Origin: Acipenser ruthenus
Lineage: Eukaryota > Chordata > Actinopteri > Acipenseriformes > Acipenseridae
NCBI RefSeq assembly: GCF_902713425.1
Contig: NC_081217.1
Coordinates: forward strand, 12,413,585-12,477,584
DNA: 64,000 nucleotides
Direction of reading: 5' to 3'
In this document: positions 44,501 to 56,281 of the stretch, piece after piece
Position numbering within the stretch: position 1 is the first letter of the stretch
Layout: every line of letters starts with the position of its first letter
Program-made: the position numbers and the translations under genes
The notes under the pieces: model-generated
Database searches by the model: none
Seen by the model: only the letters and a program-made list of their open reading frames with translations
Told to the model about the DNA's origin: nothing

Positions 44501-45947
44501 TTTATTGGAACAAGCAGGGCTTATAGAAATCGTTGTTTCTTGTTTATTACAGACCACAGATACTAGCATTACCCAGATACTAGTATAACACGGATAATAT
44601 TATCTCCTCATTGGTGATTATAAACATGGATTGTTTGCTTGATGCACGTTCTGAATAAACCCACACGTTCTGGAAGTACCTGTCTCCCCGTGTCTACTCA
44701 TCTGACCGTGAGCCTATCCTTAGACATCTGTTCAACTTCACCAAAAGAACTAGTCTAGCCTGAAGAGGTCCCTGTCCTCTGTTACAGTTGTATTTGATAA
44801 AAATATTAATGGGGAAATGGATTATTGGAAGTTAAGAAGGCTATCGCTAGAGGGAAAACTATTAATTATAAAAATGGTACTGATGCCAATGCTGCTGTAT
44901 GTAGCAAGGGTGTTCCCACCTGATGTTGCATCAGGTAGAACAATAAATAGACAATTGTTTCGATTTTTTGGGGGAGGGGAATTTGAGAAGGTCAAGAGAG
45001 AAACAGTAATCTTACAAGGGAATCAGGGTGGTAAGGGCTTTCCAAATGTCATTTATTTTCTATGGGTCCATTGTGTATGTCATATGATGAAGTCAATTAT
45101 TGAAATGAATAAAAAATAGAGTTTTTTTGCTAGGTTTTATTTTAGACAGTTTTTGAGGAGAATGGGTATAGTGAAATTAACGAATACTGTGCCACATAGT
45201 CAGGATATGCCTTTTGTGTACAGGAAGGCCATGAATTTTATTATACAAAATAATGTGTGTAAAGTGATGGAAGCCGAGTGGTCAGCAAATAAACTGATTA
45301 AAAAGAAGGAGCCAAGTGGAAAATTAAGTAGAATAGGTTTATTGAGTAACAAAGACTCAGAAATGGTATAGAACAATGTAAATTATTTTAGATTAAGTAA
45401 TAAACAAAAGGACATAGCATGGTTAACAGGACATGCAAGGCTGCCTTGTAAAGAGCTGCTCTATAGAAGACAGGTGTCGAGGTCGAATGCATGTGTTAGA
45501 GGAGAGTGTGGGGCAGAAGAAACAATACAACATGTGTTTTATGAATGTGAGTATGCGAGGAAATGTTGGGAAAGGGTAAATAATTGGACATGGAAATTTA
45601 TTAAAAACCAAGATTTATGTGTCAATTTAATATTGTATGTGCCGAGAAAAGGGATTAAATCAAATGACAGGGAAAAAGGATGGCTGATAATTAATTGTGT
45701 AAAAGAGGCACTTTGGAGTATTAGAAATCTGAGTATGTTTAAAAATAAAACAAAACGTAAATGATTTCTGTAAAATTGTGATTTCTAGGATTAGAGATTA
45801 TGTGTGGATAGACATAAAGGCTTTGGGCAAAAACGGAAAATGAGAACACTGCGTGAGTTGTTTTTGTAATGTTTCTTTGTATTGGTTTTGATGTTATGAA
45901 TGTATTTTGATTTGTTTTGAATTTTTATAATAAACATTTATGTAAAA

Positions 45948-46124
45948 GCTACCGAAATGCATTTCTAAAGTGTTTGGGCTCGCTATCCACGAGGAAGAGT
46001 GAGTGTTCGTTTTTGAGCGTGAAGGAGACAGCGAGTGTTGTTTTTGGCCAACTGCTCGCTGTTATTGATGACCGCTCCAGTGTTCCTTAGGGGGCTGGAG
46101 GAAGCGGACACGTTCTGAGTGGGT
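45948..46124 (+). pseudogene. U3 snoRNA gene, 3' part beyond LINE copy 2
   Basis: U3 resumes here with the right copy of the LINE target duplication (45948-45968). It continues through CCACGAGGAAGAGTG, box B GAGCGTGAAG, box C TTGATGA and box D TTCTGAGTGGG, ending near 46124. All boxes are intact, so before the insertion this was a normal gene. It pairs with 30048-30105. Confidence 0.9.
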
Positions 46125-46199
46125 ATCTTACCAAAAGGTACGAAAGACGAACTACAGTTGCAAAGCACTGCTGCTTTTTCGATGATTGATTAAAACTAT

Positions 46200-46821
46200 C
46201 AATCTGACTGAAAACACGGATCACATTAATTGTGATCGGTTTGATACCAATAGGCTTACATGACAGGCATTGTGTATATGATATTTTCTATACACAGAAA
46301 TGAACACGGACAGTGTTTATTAAGTGCTGACTCATTTAAATGTTCGAGAGATCTAGGTGTACTGGACAAATATACTGGATTTTTTCCATGTCGTAATTGT
46401 GCCGCCTATGATAATGCTTCTGAAACTAAGAATTTTACAAGCCATACAACAAGAAAAGAGTACAGTATCTCATAAGTGATGACCTGTGCTTCAACTGATG
46501 TCATTTATTTGATTTCTTGTCCTTGCCATTTACAGCATGTTGGTAAAAGTACTAGACAGTTACGATTGCGCATTAATGAGCGAGCATAAAAGTTCAATTA
46601 GGAGAAGAGATATCCATTCACCACTAGCTAGACATTTTGTAGATGCCAAACATTCTGTTTCAGATCTTAAATACCGTGGCATACAAAAAATATTTCAGAC
46701 TCGAGGAGGTGATAATCTCGATCAAAAACTATTACAATGTGAATCCAAATGGATCTTCTATCTCCATACGGTACAACCCGAGGGATTAAATGAAGAGCTA
46801 GGATTATCATGTTTTCTGTGA
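46200..46821 (+). mobile_element. Penelope-like element, 3' fragment, unit 4 copy
   Basis: This plus-strand copy codes for FPCRNCAAYDNASETKNFTS, VIYLISCPCHLQHVGKSTR, the GIY-YIG core, and a readable tail (46537-46821) ending CFL-stop. It retains more of the segment between the cysteines and the GIY-YIG domain than the other copies. It is broken in several places. Confidence 0.75.
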
Positions 46822-47404
46822 TGTAATGCGCAAGCATACTTGTCTTTCATAAGAGCTGAGAATAAATTATAGCGCTTTGAGATAATGTCTGTTACTGGCG
46901 GATTGTTTAGAAATGTACTCAATTATGTCCCAACTTTTTTGTCTACGAAACATATCTGTAACATTTATGTAATGCCTGTGTGTTTTTTCATGGTTAATTT
47001 CCTAACAGACTGTTCTGATTTGTTTCTAACTGCGAAGCGATCGCTCTGTTTGCCGTATATTTTCTTTCTGTAAGAGGAGTGTCCTTGTGATCCCATATAG
47101 AATGTGACGAAACAGGTCGCCCTCCTTAATATGAACAGAAAAAGAATATGTTCATGCTCACACTAGGGCCCTGTTCCTCTTAGCTGGCTAACTGAGTTAG
47201 CCAGATAGCTCTCAGGATAACTTGACAGAAGTCTGGCTTGTTCCCTTCCTCGAAGCAAGCTTAAAGTCTAGCCGACTAAGTTACCATTGCAACACATCCT
47301 TAATCTTAAACCTGCTCCAGCGCAGGCTAACTTAAAGTTAGCCGGATCTGTGTATATAAACTCATACTTCTACCCAATGAAAGCACTTGACACACCCCTC
47401 TAAA

Positions 47405-47551
47405 ATGACAGCATGCTTCCTTAGAGATCCCATAGATCAAGGAGCAATTTTAATTAGATTAGCTTTTCGTAGGGAAAGAGAACTGAGAGGTCGCCAAGAT
47501 CCTTTGCATCATTCAGATTGTGACACCTGTCACACAAAAGTAAATATTATA
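47405..47551 (+). pseudogene. Harbinger transposase, N-terminal remnant
   Basis: The short frame reads DPIDQGAILIRLAFRRERELR, resembling the segment at the start of Harbinger transposases that precedes the DDE domain. No DDE residues are present, because the rest of the gene is missing. The call is based on family recognition. Confidence 0.6.
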
Positions 47552-48063
47552 TAAGTGGTCCATTTAAGCACACCACTTTTTAGCCTGGCCAGGTATTCAA
47601 AATGTGTTGTTTAAAGTCAGAATATATGATACTTCAATGTATGCTTACTGTTACTCTTTTAAGAGTGGGTTTTAGGAAACGTTGCCCCTTTAAATATGTT
47701 AGAGGACCTTGACCTTTATAAACCCTGCACTAATGCACTATGGGATGGCACCTTTTCATGTTGGGAGTTTGGGTATTTCATGTGTACAGGTTTACTAAAT
47801 TTAGATGTGTTAATGCAAAACTGCATAAAGTTAGATGTATACTATGTTTACAAATCAAGACATTCCATTGGATTTTGGATTACAGCAGTGTTTTTTGGAC
47901 TTTGTGTCGTCTTTCTGGAGCGCTCATGGACAACCACACAAACCGGTGAGACCCAGTGTTATTTCAGTTGTAACTTTTATTTAAGTTTCTATTTCAATTC
48001 TATTTTTTTCTTTCCCTCAATTTCAGTTGCACTTTCAGTTTTGATACGGATGTTCTTAACCAT

Positions 48064-48320
48064 TGGGGCAGCAGTGTGGAGTAGTGGTTAGGGCTCTGGA
48101 CTCTTGACCAGAGGGTTGTGGGTTCAATCCCCGATGGGGGACACTGCTGCTGTACCCTTGAGCAAGGTACTTTACTTAGATTGCTCCAGTAAAAACCCAA
48201 CTGTATAAATGGGTAATTGTATGTAAAAAAATAATGTGATATCTGTATAATGTGAAATAATGTGATATCTTGTAACAATTGTAAGTCGCCCTGGATAAGG
48301 GCATCTGCTAAGAAATAAAT
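48064..48320 (+). mobile_element. tRNA-derived SINE with L2-like tail
   Basis: The A-box-like AGTAGTGGTTAGGGCTCTGG and the B box GGGTTCAATCCC form the tRNA head. The body ends GTCGCCCTGGATAAGGGCATC, then TGCTAAG and an A-rich AATAA tail. The tail is the common L2-type fish SINE end. It is inserted in the terminal region of the hAT element. Confidence 0.85.
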
Positions 48321-48481
48321 AATAAAAAAAAAATAAAAAAATCTATTTCAATTTTCATTTTAACGATCATTTCTATTTCAATTTTCGTTTTGTGATAACT
48401 TCTGTTTCAGTTTCAGTTTTCACTCTAAACCAATCGTGGGCCCTGTACAGGTATTAAGTGAAGTGCTCCAAAATATTCTCC

Positions 48482-51400
48482 CTAGTTGTTAGTGTTGTTA
48501 GAAAGCAACAGTTTCTGATTCGTCTTCAGAAACATTCTTTGTTCCAGAGATGTATCCATCCGATTCCTTCGTCCAGATGATAGCTGTCCACACACAGAGA
48601 ACATCCTCTCTACAAATGCTTGGGATGCAGGGGCTGCAAGAAAATCTTCAGCAACTGGTGCAAGCCTTGGATACACAATCTCCCTATTTTGCCAAAATTT
48701 CAAAGGAGTCTCAGTCTCACAGCATACTTTGCCTTGCTTCAGTTCGGAGATATATGTGGAAAGTTCAGTATGTGCACTTCCTACACTGCCAGTGGTATTG
48801 CCTGATGTTGGAGTGAGTTCAGCCCCAATCTTGGAAGCCAAAAACTTGAACCTCTTTAACACAGTTCCTTCAGCACTAGCACTGGTAGGGCATTGGGGGT
48901 TGACACTGGACTTTTGTTGTTGTGACACTGAATGACTGCTGTAGTGTGCAGCATGCTGAAGGACACAAGACCTGGCTGCTTTTATGAGGCTTTCCATCTC
49001 TGTTGTGAAAAGTGCAAAGGCAACAGTTGGGTCCATCGGGCAAGCTGCTGCAGGTGTGGCATCAAAATCTGCTGCTTGAGGGTCCAGTAAACAAGCAAAG
49101 CGTTCACGAAGTGACTTCAGCATAAATTGATCAAGTGGTTTTGAGATGACTGATGACTGTAAGTGTGCTTCTAGATTCAATAGGTAGGGCACAACTTCAG
49201 ACAGAGACTGACTATCAGTCTGGAGCTGATCTGTATGTACTGCAAATGGTTCAAACAACTTCACAAGTTGCTCCAGTTTGGACCAATCACTAGTGAGCAA
49301 GGTGTCGATGCCAAGCTCATCAAAAACTTGGTGCAAAACAATCTTGGTCTCCAGAAGTCTCTTCATCATGTTCAGAGTACTATTCCAACGTGTCACACAG
49401 TCTTTAATTAGTGTTTTGCCACACTTAGAAATCATTTTTTCAGTGGCCACTGATGATTTACGTACAGTATTCACCAGGCTTCTAGCTCTGCTAATTACAT
49501 TTCCAGAACTGGGATGTTTGAAGGCATCCTTCAGAGTGAGCTGCAGGGTATGTGCCAGACATGGCATCCTTGTGTACTTAGACAGATCAGCATCTTGAAA
49601 TAAGTCTTCTTCAGCTGAATCCATACCTGTAAAAATACAGGTGAATTGAACACTGCTAAATTGAAAATCTACTTGGAAAGTAATTACAAAGTATTAAAAA
49701 AATACTATACAGTACATGTTGTTATTTTTTTTGTCATAGTGATTTTAAAATATATATGTAGAACTCTAGAAATTATCAGCAATTTAACCTGCCCAAAAAG
49801 GCTTTAAGACGACACTCAGTTTGTTAGAAATAAATATATAGATTGTAAAAGGGAACAAAACAATTTTCACCGTGCAAAAAACACGTTTAACACAGACCAT
49901 TATTATTTATTTTTTTCGAAAACTGATGTTAATGTATAATTTAAAAAATCTATCTGTACGAAACTAAACATAATCACAATCAGTGAGGTTTAAATTACAA
50001 TCAAAGACCAGGCTGTAGTTTTTGAATAGGTTGTGGAGATCGTTTTAAATGTCACACTTGGGGAGGTAGTGGAGTTAAAAACAGAAACGCATATATAACA
50101 GGATTTGTAGCTAGCTAATAGGAGTAGCATGAACCATAGCAAAAATCACAGTAATTTATATGTTTAATCTGTCAAAGTTATTAATTATGGGCACATCGAT
50201 GTAAAACAAATTTCAGTTAAAAACACACTTGATTACAAATATTACTTACCGGTATTAGAGCCTTGATCCGCGCTGCTTGCATCGCTGTCATCAGGCTCGT
50301 CTTCAGAGTTTTCAGCATATTCCACTGCTTTTTCAGTAGCCTCACAAACCTTGCCACTTTGCGCCAGTATATCTTAATGGCTTTCACAATGTTGGCGCCA
50401 TTATCTGTGACAATCAGTAGTACCTTTTCCTCTGTAATGTCCCTGGTAGTGAGTGTGTGTTCAATACATTTAGCAATCACCTCTCCTGTATGTGGGTGAG
50501 AAATTCGATGTAGGTTGATAAAAACATGTTGAGCTTCTTTTGCAGATGGATGTAGAAGCAGGCAGAAATTCCCATGTAAGAGGCTGTCAGACCTTTCTTG
50601 CTCCATCCATCAATATATAGGGTTACTTTGCGAGTTGTTTGCAGCATCTGTTTTACAAGTGTCGTTGCACTGTCCATTCTTTGCGCAAGCTGACTGGTAA
50701 CTCTGCAGAACCTGGGACCTTGAGCCTTCGGGTACCCCACAGAACTTTTTAAAGGCTGGTTGTTCGCATAATCTAGTTGGCAGGCCAGTCTCGACAAACA
50801 AACTGACCAACGCATCTTCCCGTTTTGAGTATACAACTGACCCAATTCCCCACACCTCTGCTATTTTAAAGCACGATGTGAGTGTCTGTTGTGATCCAGA
50901 TGAAACGGAGGTACTCTGAACAGATTTTCTTTTTCCGATTTGAGCCTGCTTTCTGTTTGTGTCCCTTTTTGCCACTTCTCCGAACACCTCTTTGTGACAG
51001 CTGTTAAAATGTGTTTTTAGGTTGGTGGAATTCTTTCCTTAAGCTCCACTCCACATATAGTAGGCCTACTGCAACGTGCTGTTGGCGCGGGGGCTAGGTT
51101 TAGACGGAGAGCATGTTCAGATTTGTATGCAGCGTTACATGACTTGCTAATAAATCTTGAGGTATTGTTCCAAAGTTACACCTGTCCGAGTCGTGTATCT
51201 CCAGAGCAACGTTTCTACTTTATAGAGACTACAAGGACTGTGAAGACCCAACGAGACCAGACGAGCTGAAACGGCAGCCTAATTAATCCAGTGAGTCTCG
51301 TGTAAACTGTAGGGCCTCGAACATGACATGGTGTCAGAAATAAAGCAGGCCACTCTACCTCCTCCTTATTAAAAAAAAATAAAATAAAGAAACGCGATCA

Positions 51401-54400
51401 TAAAAAGTTTTTTTTTACTTTTTTTTTCTCTCTCGAGATGTGAGCGCACATAAATAAAAAACTAAACCTTCAGTGCAACAAGGGACTAGTACAGCACACC
51501 ACCACGGTCCACCCGCAGCCAGCAACCTGGAAAGGACGACAACACCAGAATAGGACCAGACTAAGACGACAGCAATCAGGGACCAGCCTACAACTCGCGG
51601 ACGCTGCAATCCAGCTGTTTCATCCACAATTGTCTGAGGTCCACACCGGAGACAAGGCATCGTGGAGCTGCAACTGACAACATCTAACCACAGCCGAGTT
51701 CAGACGGGAAACCAGCAACACAGATTTAAATACAGAAAGGACACTCACTCATCACGGACTAAATCGAACAGTGTATCCCTATGTGAGTTATCAGATATCG
51801 TATTTGAGAATTGTGTTGAAAGATAAAGTGCTTAGACTACACGTAGTTTTGATTGTTAACCCAAAATGGAACAACTACCGCCTTCCCCTGCCTTAGAAAC
51901 TAAGGGGAATCTCACTGAAAACTGGAAACGATGGCAACAGCGATTCAAAATATATTCAGTTGCATCAGGTCTAAACAAAAAATCTGACGAAATTCAAGTT
52001 GCCACCATTTTACACATGTTAGGACAAGATGGTCTTGACATATACAACGGGCTGAACATTGTGTTTACAGACCCGACTAAACAGACAGCGGGCGAGGTGC
52101 TAGGCGCTCTGAAAGCATACTGTGAGCCGAAAAGCAATGACATATTCGAACGACACCAATTCTGGGCCCATCGGTGGTCAGAATCACATACCATAGACAA
52201 ATTTGTGACTGAACTCAGGGTAAAAGTTAAAAATTGTGGTTTCGGCACCACTGCAGATACAATGATGAGGGACAAAATAGTGTTCAGCATAACCCGTCTC
52301 AAAGAGAAACTGCTCACACTTCCGGATTTAACATTATTGAAAGCAATAGACATATGCAGGGCCAAAGAGATCTCGCAGACACAATCAAAAAGTAATGCTG
52401 GAGGGTCAGATCTCTCAGGCTGTAATGACACTCGCAGCACAAACATCGGATGGTGTAGATCTCCCAGCCGTAGATCACATTTCTAGACAGAAACTGATAC
52501 GGCAATCGCCTCAAAAAACCTGTGGTAACTGCGGGCAAACACACAAACCCCGAGCGTGCCCCGCATATGGATTAACATGTAGAGCGTGCAACAAAAGGAA
52601 TCATTTTGCGACTGTGTGTAGGGCGACCTCTACTGGTAGAAACACGACACGACACGTCAATGAGGTTTTCATTGGAACTTTGGCCAGATTCAGAAACGGA
52701 TACAAACACACACACGCACAAGATCAATGGAAAATCAAACTCGCAGTCCAAAATAAAAATATTGAGTTTAAAATTGACACGGGAGCTGACGCCAATGTTC
52801 TTCCCTTAGCACTATATGAGGCATGGTTTGCAAAGAAACCGTTGGAACATACAACTATAACGCTAACAGCCTATGGAGGTCTTAAAATAAAGCCCCATGG
52901 TACTATAGAGCTAGATGTCAAAAAACGGGACAACACTGTACACTTATTACCATTCTTTGTCACCAGTGTGTCAGATACACCCATTCTTGGCAGAGACGCA
53001 TGGACGGCTCTAGACCTAGTGCGCAGAGTACTTAGCATTGACAGTCAGGCTGACATCACGAGAGAACAGATGCTGAAAGAGTACAATGATATTTTTTATG
53101 ACCTTGGGCAGTTCCCAGGTACCCACCATATCTATGTAGACCCCAGTGTACCTCCTGTTATAAACGGCTGCAGAAAGGTACCGATAACTGTACTGGACAG
53201 GCTCAGGGATGCTTTGACAAAACTAGAAGCACGCTGGGTCATCCACAAGGTCACCAAGCCCACCCCATGGGTCAATAACCTGGTGGTAACAGAAAAGAAA
53301 TCCAGTGGTAAACTGCGCATTTGTTTAGACCCCAGAGCCCTGAACAAAGCCATACAGCAGCAGCATTTTTCCATACCTACAGTAGATGAGGTTCTGTGCA
53401 AATTGTCAGGCAAGCGCATCTTCACCATCCTAGATGAAAAAGATGGCTACTGGCAGGTGCAGTTAGACAGACAGTCAGCAGATCTGTGCACTTTTATCTC
53501 ACCATGGGGGCGATACCAATTCTGCAGAATGCCTTTTGGCATTAAATCTGCTAGTGAGGTACTTCAACTGAAAAACTACGAGGCTTTTGGTGACATCAGT
53601 GGCGTACACATAATCGCAGATGACATGATAATCTCCGCAGAATCACACACTGAACATGACAAAATCCTACGACAGGTGCTCAACAGAGCTCGTGAAATAG
53701 GAGTCAAGTTCAATAGTGAGAAAATACAATTCAAAGTGCAGCAGGTAGCTTATATGGGACACATTGTGTCAGCACAAGGAGTGCAACCAGATCCTGCCAA
53801 AATTGAAGCAATCAGGGCTTTTCCCTCTCCTACAGACAAAAAAGGGGTGCAGAGAATCCTCGGCATGACAAGGTATCTAGCACAGTATATCCCAAACGAG
53901 GCTGATATTACAGCCCCACTTAGACTGCTGCTACATAAGGACATCATCTGGCAATGGGGTCCGGAACAAGAACAAGCGCTACTTAAGCTCAAGTCAGTCA
54001 TCTGCCAAGCACCTGTACTCAAATTTTACAACCCATCCCTGCCACTAGTGGTCCAGACTGATGCGTCAAAAGACGGGTTGGGTGCATGTCTACTGCAGGA
54101 ATGGTAACCTATAGCTTTCGCTTCCAGGGCTATGAGCAGATGTGAGCAACACTACATGCAAATTGAGAAGGAATTACTGGCCATAGTATTCGCCTATAGC
54201 AAATTTCACCAGTATGTCTATGGTAGAACTACAGTAGTACACTCCGATCACAAGCCCTTAGAGGCAATATTCCACAAATCAATGGCACAAACCCCGGCAC
54301 GTTTACAGCGCATGTTGTTACAATTGCAAAAATACGATCTGTCAATAGCTTATGTCCCGTGGTCAAAGGTAGTCATTGCTGATCTTCTGTCCAGGGCTTC

Positions 54401-56281
54401 TCTCCCTGGAGACAGTACAGAATGGAACATAGAGTAGTTTGAAGATAGTTATCAATAGCATACAAAAAAGTGTTTCATTGCCAGATAATTTGTTTGACAA
54501 AATACGTGAAGAAACAGACAAAGACCCTCAGCTCAATGAAGTAAAGAAACTGCTGACCAGTGCCTGGCCAGACAGGCTGTCCAAAACCCATCCATTTGCC
54601 AAACCATTTTGGTCAATCAAGCATCTACTGCGAGTTCAAGACGGAGTGGTACTGTTCGGTGATAGAGTGGTAATTCCTATTAAACTTAGAACATTGATGT
54701 TAGAGAGATTGCATGTAGCACATCAAGGTGTCAATAGAACCAAGGCATATGCTTGAGAGTACATGTTCTGGACCAACATGGGTGCTGACATAGAATTATG
54801 CATTCAACAATGTGACCCATGCCAGGCACTGCTTCCAGCCAACCACAAAGAGCCGCTCATTAACCACAACATTCCTGACATTCCATGGTTGAAAGTTGGG
54901 GTTGACATATTTGATTTTAACTCACACAGCTACCAAGTAGTTGTGGATTACTATTCCAAATTCCCTGAAATTCAGCAGCTGCCAGACAAAACAGCTGCAA
55001 CAGTAATAGGCAAATTAAAAGCTATTTTTGCAAGACATGGCATTCCTAAGGTAGTAGTGGCAGATAACATGCCCTTTGCAAGCAAGGAAGTATACCTGAT
55101 GGCTGCTGAATGGGGGTTTACATTTAGTCACTCCAGTCCCAACTACGCCCAAAGTAACGGTTTAGCTGAGCGTACCATACAAACTGTCAAGCATGTGTTA
55201 GAAAAGGCTATGCGATCCGGCACTGATCCCCATTTGGATGTTCTTACCCTTCGCAACACTCCAATCTCAGGTATGAAGTACTCTCCTGCACAGCTGCTCA
55301 TGGGCAGGGTCTTGCGAGGGGTCATTCCTGTGATGTCACGCAAACTGAAACCGTGTGTAGCACGCCATGTCATAGAACAGTTGGCCAAACAGCAACTTAA
55401 GCAGAAAGCTTATTATGATAGGCATGCTGCACCTCTGAAACCATTCAAAGCAGGGGATCCAGTACGCCTAGAGACTACACAAGGGTGGTTCCCGGCCACA
55501 GTTCAAAATGTTCGCAGGGAGCCCAGGTCCTATGATGTTGTAACTGTCTCCGGCAGGGTATATAGACGTAACAGGAGGCACCTGAGAGCTGACCACAGTG
55601 AACGGCTAGTGACTCTCTCTAAGGCCTCATCTGTGGTTTCCATTCCTGACATTGTTCCTGTGTCTAATGCTGAAAATGATGATGTTTTTGTTGATGTTTC
55701 ACAAAATGTTTCTCATACTTCTGTACAAACTGGAGCTGAAGTTACAGCTACCAGGTCTGGCAGACAAGTGGTCCTGCCAAGTCGTTACAACGACAACGCT
55801 ATGTAAAAAGTAATTGTAAAAAAAAAAAAAAACCTGAATAAAGGGGATGTCACATAATGCATTATGCATCATGTTGAGCCGCGTCACTACGCAGGACGCA
55901 ACATGCTGTTGGCACGGGGGCTAGATTTAGATGGAGAGCATGTTCGGATTTGTATGCAGCGTTACACGACTTGCTAATAAAACTTGAGGTATTGTTCCAA
56001 AGTTACACCTGTCTGAGTCGTGTATCTCCAGAGCAACGTTTCTACTTTATAGAGACTACAAGGACTGTGAAGACCCAACGAGACCAGACGAGCTGAAACG
56101 GCAACCTAATTAATCCAGTGAGTCTCATGTAAACTGTAGGGCTTCGAACATGACAGTCTCCTTCACAGAGCATTAAAACAAGACATTTGCTCGTATCTTC
56201 AATACTACTATATTTAAAGTAGTCCCAAACAGAGCTTTCACGCTTTCGTCCAGCATGTGTTGTTGGTGTATGCACACTCAT
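48482..56281 (-). pseudogene. hAT transposase (ZBED-like), split by intron and Gypsy
   Basis: The order on the minus strand is as follows. The BED finger start (SSVWDYFKYSSIEDTSKC, 56156-56281) is followed by the Gypsy insertion. The BED end (NSTNLKTHFNSCHKEVFGEV, about 50960-51050) has a one-base deletion just before it. Next come LYIDGWSKKGLTAS with the first catalytic aspartate and LLIVTDNGANIVKA with the second. A GT-AG intron lies at 49627-50249. The C-terminal exon (48482-49626) has CLAHTLQLTL, CVTRWNS and the dimerisation domain FVERMFSVCGQLSSGRRNR. Several further breaks are present. It binds the element ends and cuts DNA in intact relatives. Confidence 0.82.
51069..56155 (+). mobile_element. 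Gypsy LTR retrotransposon fossil, nearly complete
   Basis: LTRs lie at 51069-51328 and 55848-56155 and differ by about 4 percent. A primer site TGGTGTCAGAA follows the first, and a purine tract precedes the second. Parts are Gag (51866-52486) and a Pol region (52395-55806) overlapping it in another frame. Pol has zinc knuckle, protease, reverse transcriptase, RNase H, integrase with zinc-binding and core domains, and a chromodomain-like tail region, in Gypsy order. It looks largely whole but broken, with a few breaks. It is inserted in the BED exon of the hAT transposase, so it is younger than that element. Confidence 0.88.

Larger units (their letters stand above)
33899..44786 (+). mobile_element. 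BEL/Pao LTR retrotransposon fossil
   Basis: LTRs at 33899-34575 and 44136-44786 begin TGTTAGAAAGTCTTTG and end TGTTACA, and differ by roughly 3 percent plus small indels. A 5-bp duplication GTTGT flanks the element. A primer-site region (TGGTCCTTCGAGCC) follows the first LTR and a purine-rich tract precedes the second. Parts in order are Gag (about 34623-36703), protease and reverse-transcriptase region (about 36755-38401), and integrase with the C-terminal domain usual in this group (about 42665-44077). It is broken, with about half a dozen breaks, and moderately young. A second LTR element is inserted at 38435. Confidence 0.88.
31633..45764 (+). pseudogene. LINE ORF2, copy 2, split by a BEL insertion
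   Basis: The start is at ATG 31633 (MLFNIVSINVRGM), soon broken. The endonuclease (31718-32422) has FCLQECV, INVYGPQSG, AGDFNCG, RIDFCFVS and SDHRLFEI. The linker is at 32435-32896. The reverse transcriptase has KGKAPGIDGLP, NIDQEKAYDRVDH, GVRQGCPLSPLLY and LAYIDDI, with YIDD in place of YMDD or YADD. At 33899 the BEL element intervenes. Coding resumes at 44792 with GKLLIIKMVLMPMLLYVARV and a C-terminal CGAEETIQHVFYEC. At least six breaks. Confidence 0.8.
30106..45947 (+). mobile_element. U3-targeted LINE, copy 2, with target duplication
   Basis: This is the same family as the LINE at 4692-10198, with ORF1 near 30173-31560 and ORF2 at 31633-33898 continuing at 44787-45764. The 3' end is ATAAACATTTATGTAAAA, joined to U3 at the same base as copies 1 and 3. 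A 21-bp duplication of U3 sequence flanks it (30085-30105, 45948-45968). About 10.9 kb of it is a BEL/Pao fossil inserted at 33899. It is nearly full length, with a likely 5' UTR of about 70-100 bp. Confidence 0.9.

Noticed and set aside
47640-47945. Possible LTR promoter (TTTATAAACC and nearby signals)
   Set aside because: No second copy or matching LTR end was found in the window, so the segment is left unassigned.
51866-55806. Domesticated Gag or Pol gene
   Set aside because: It is flanked by LTRs about 4 percent apart, with breaks in the frames and no sign of selection visible. It is better read as a fossil element.
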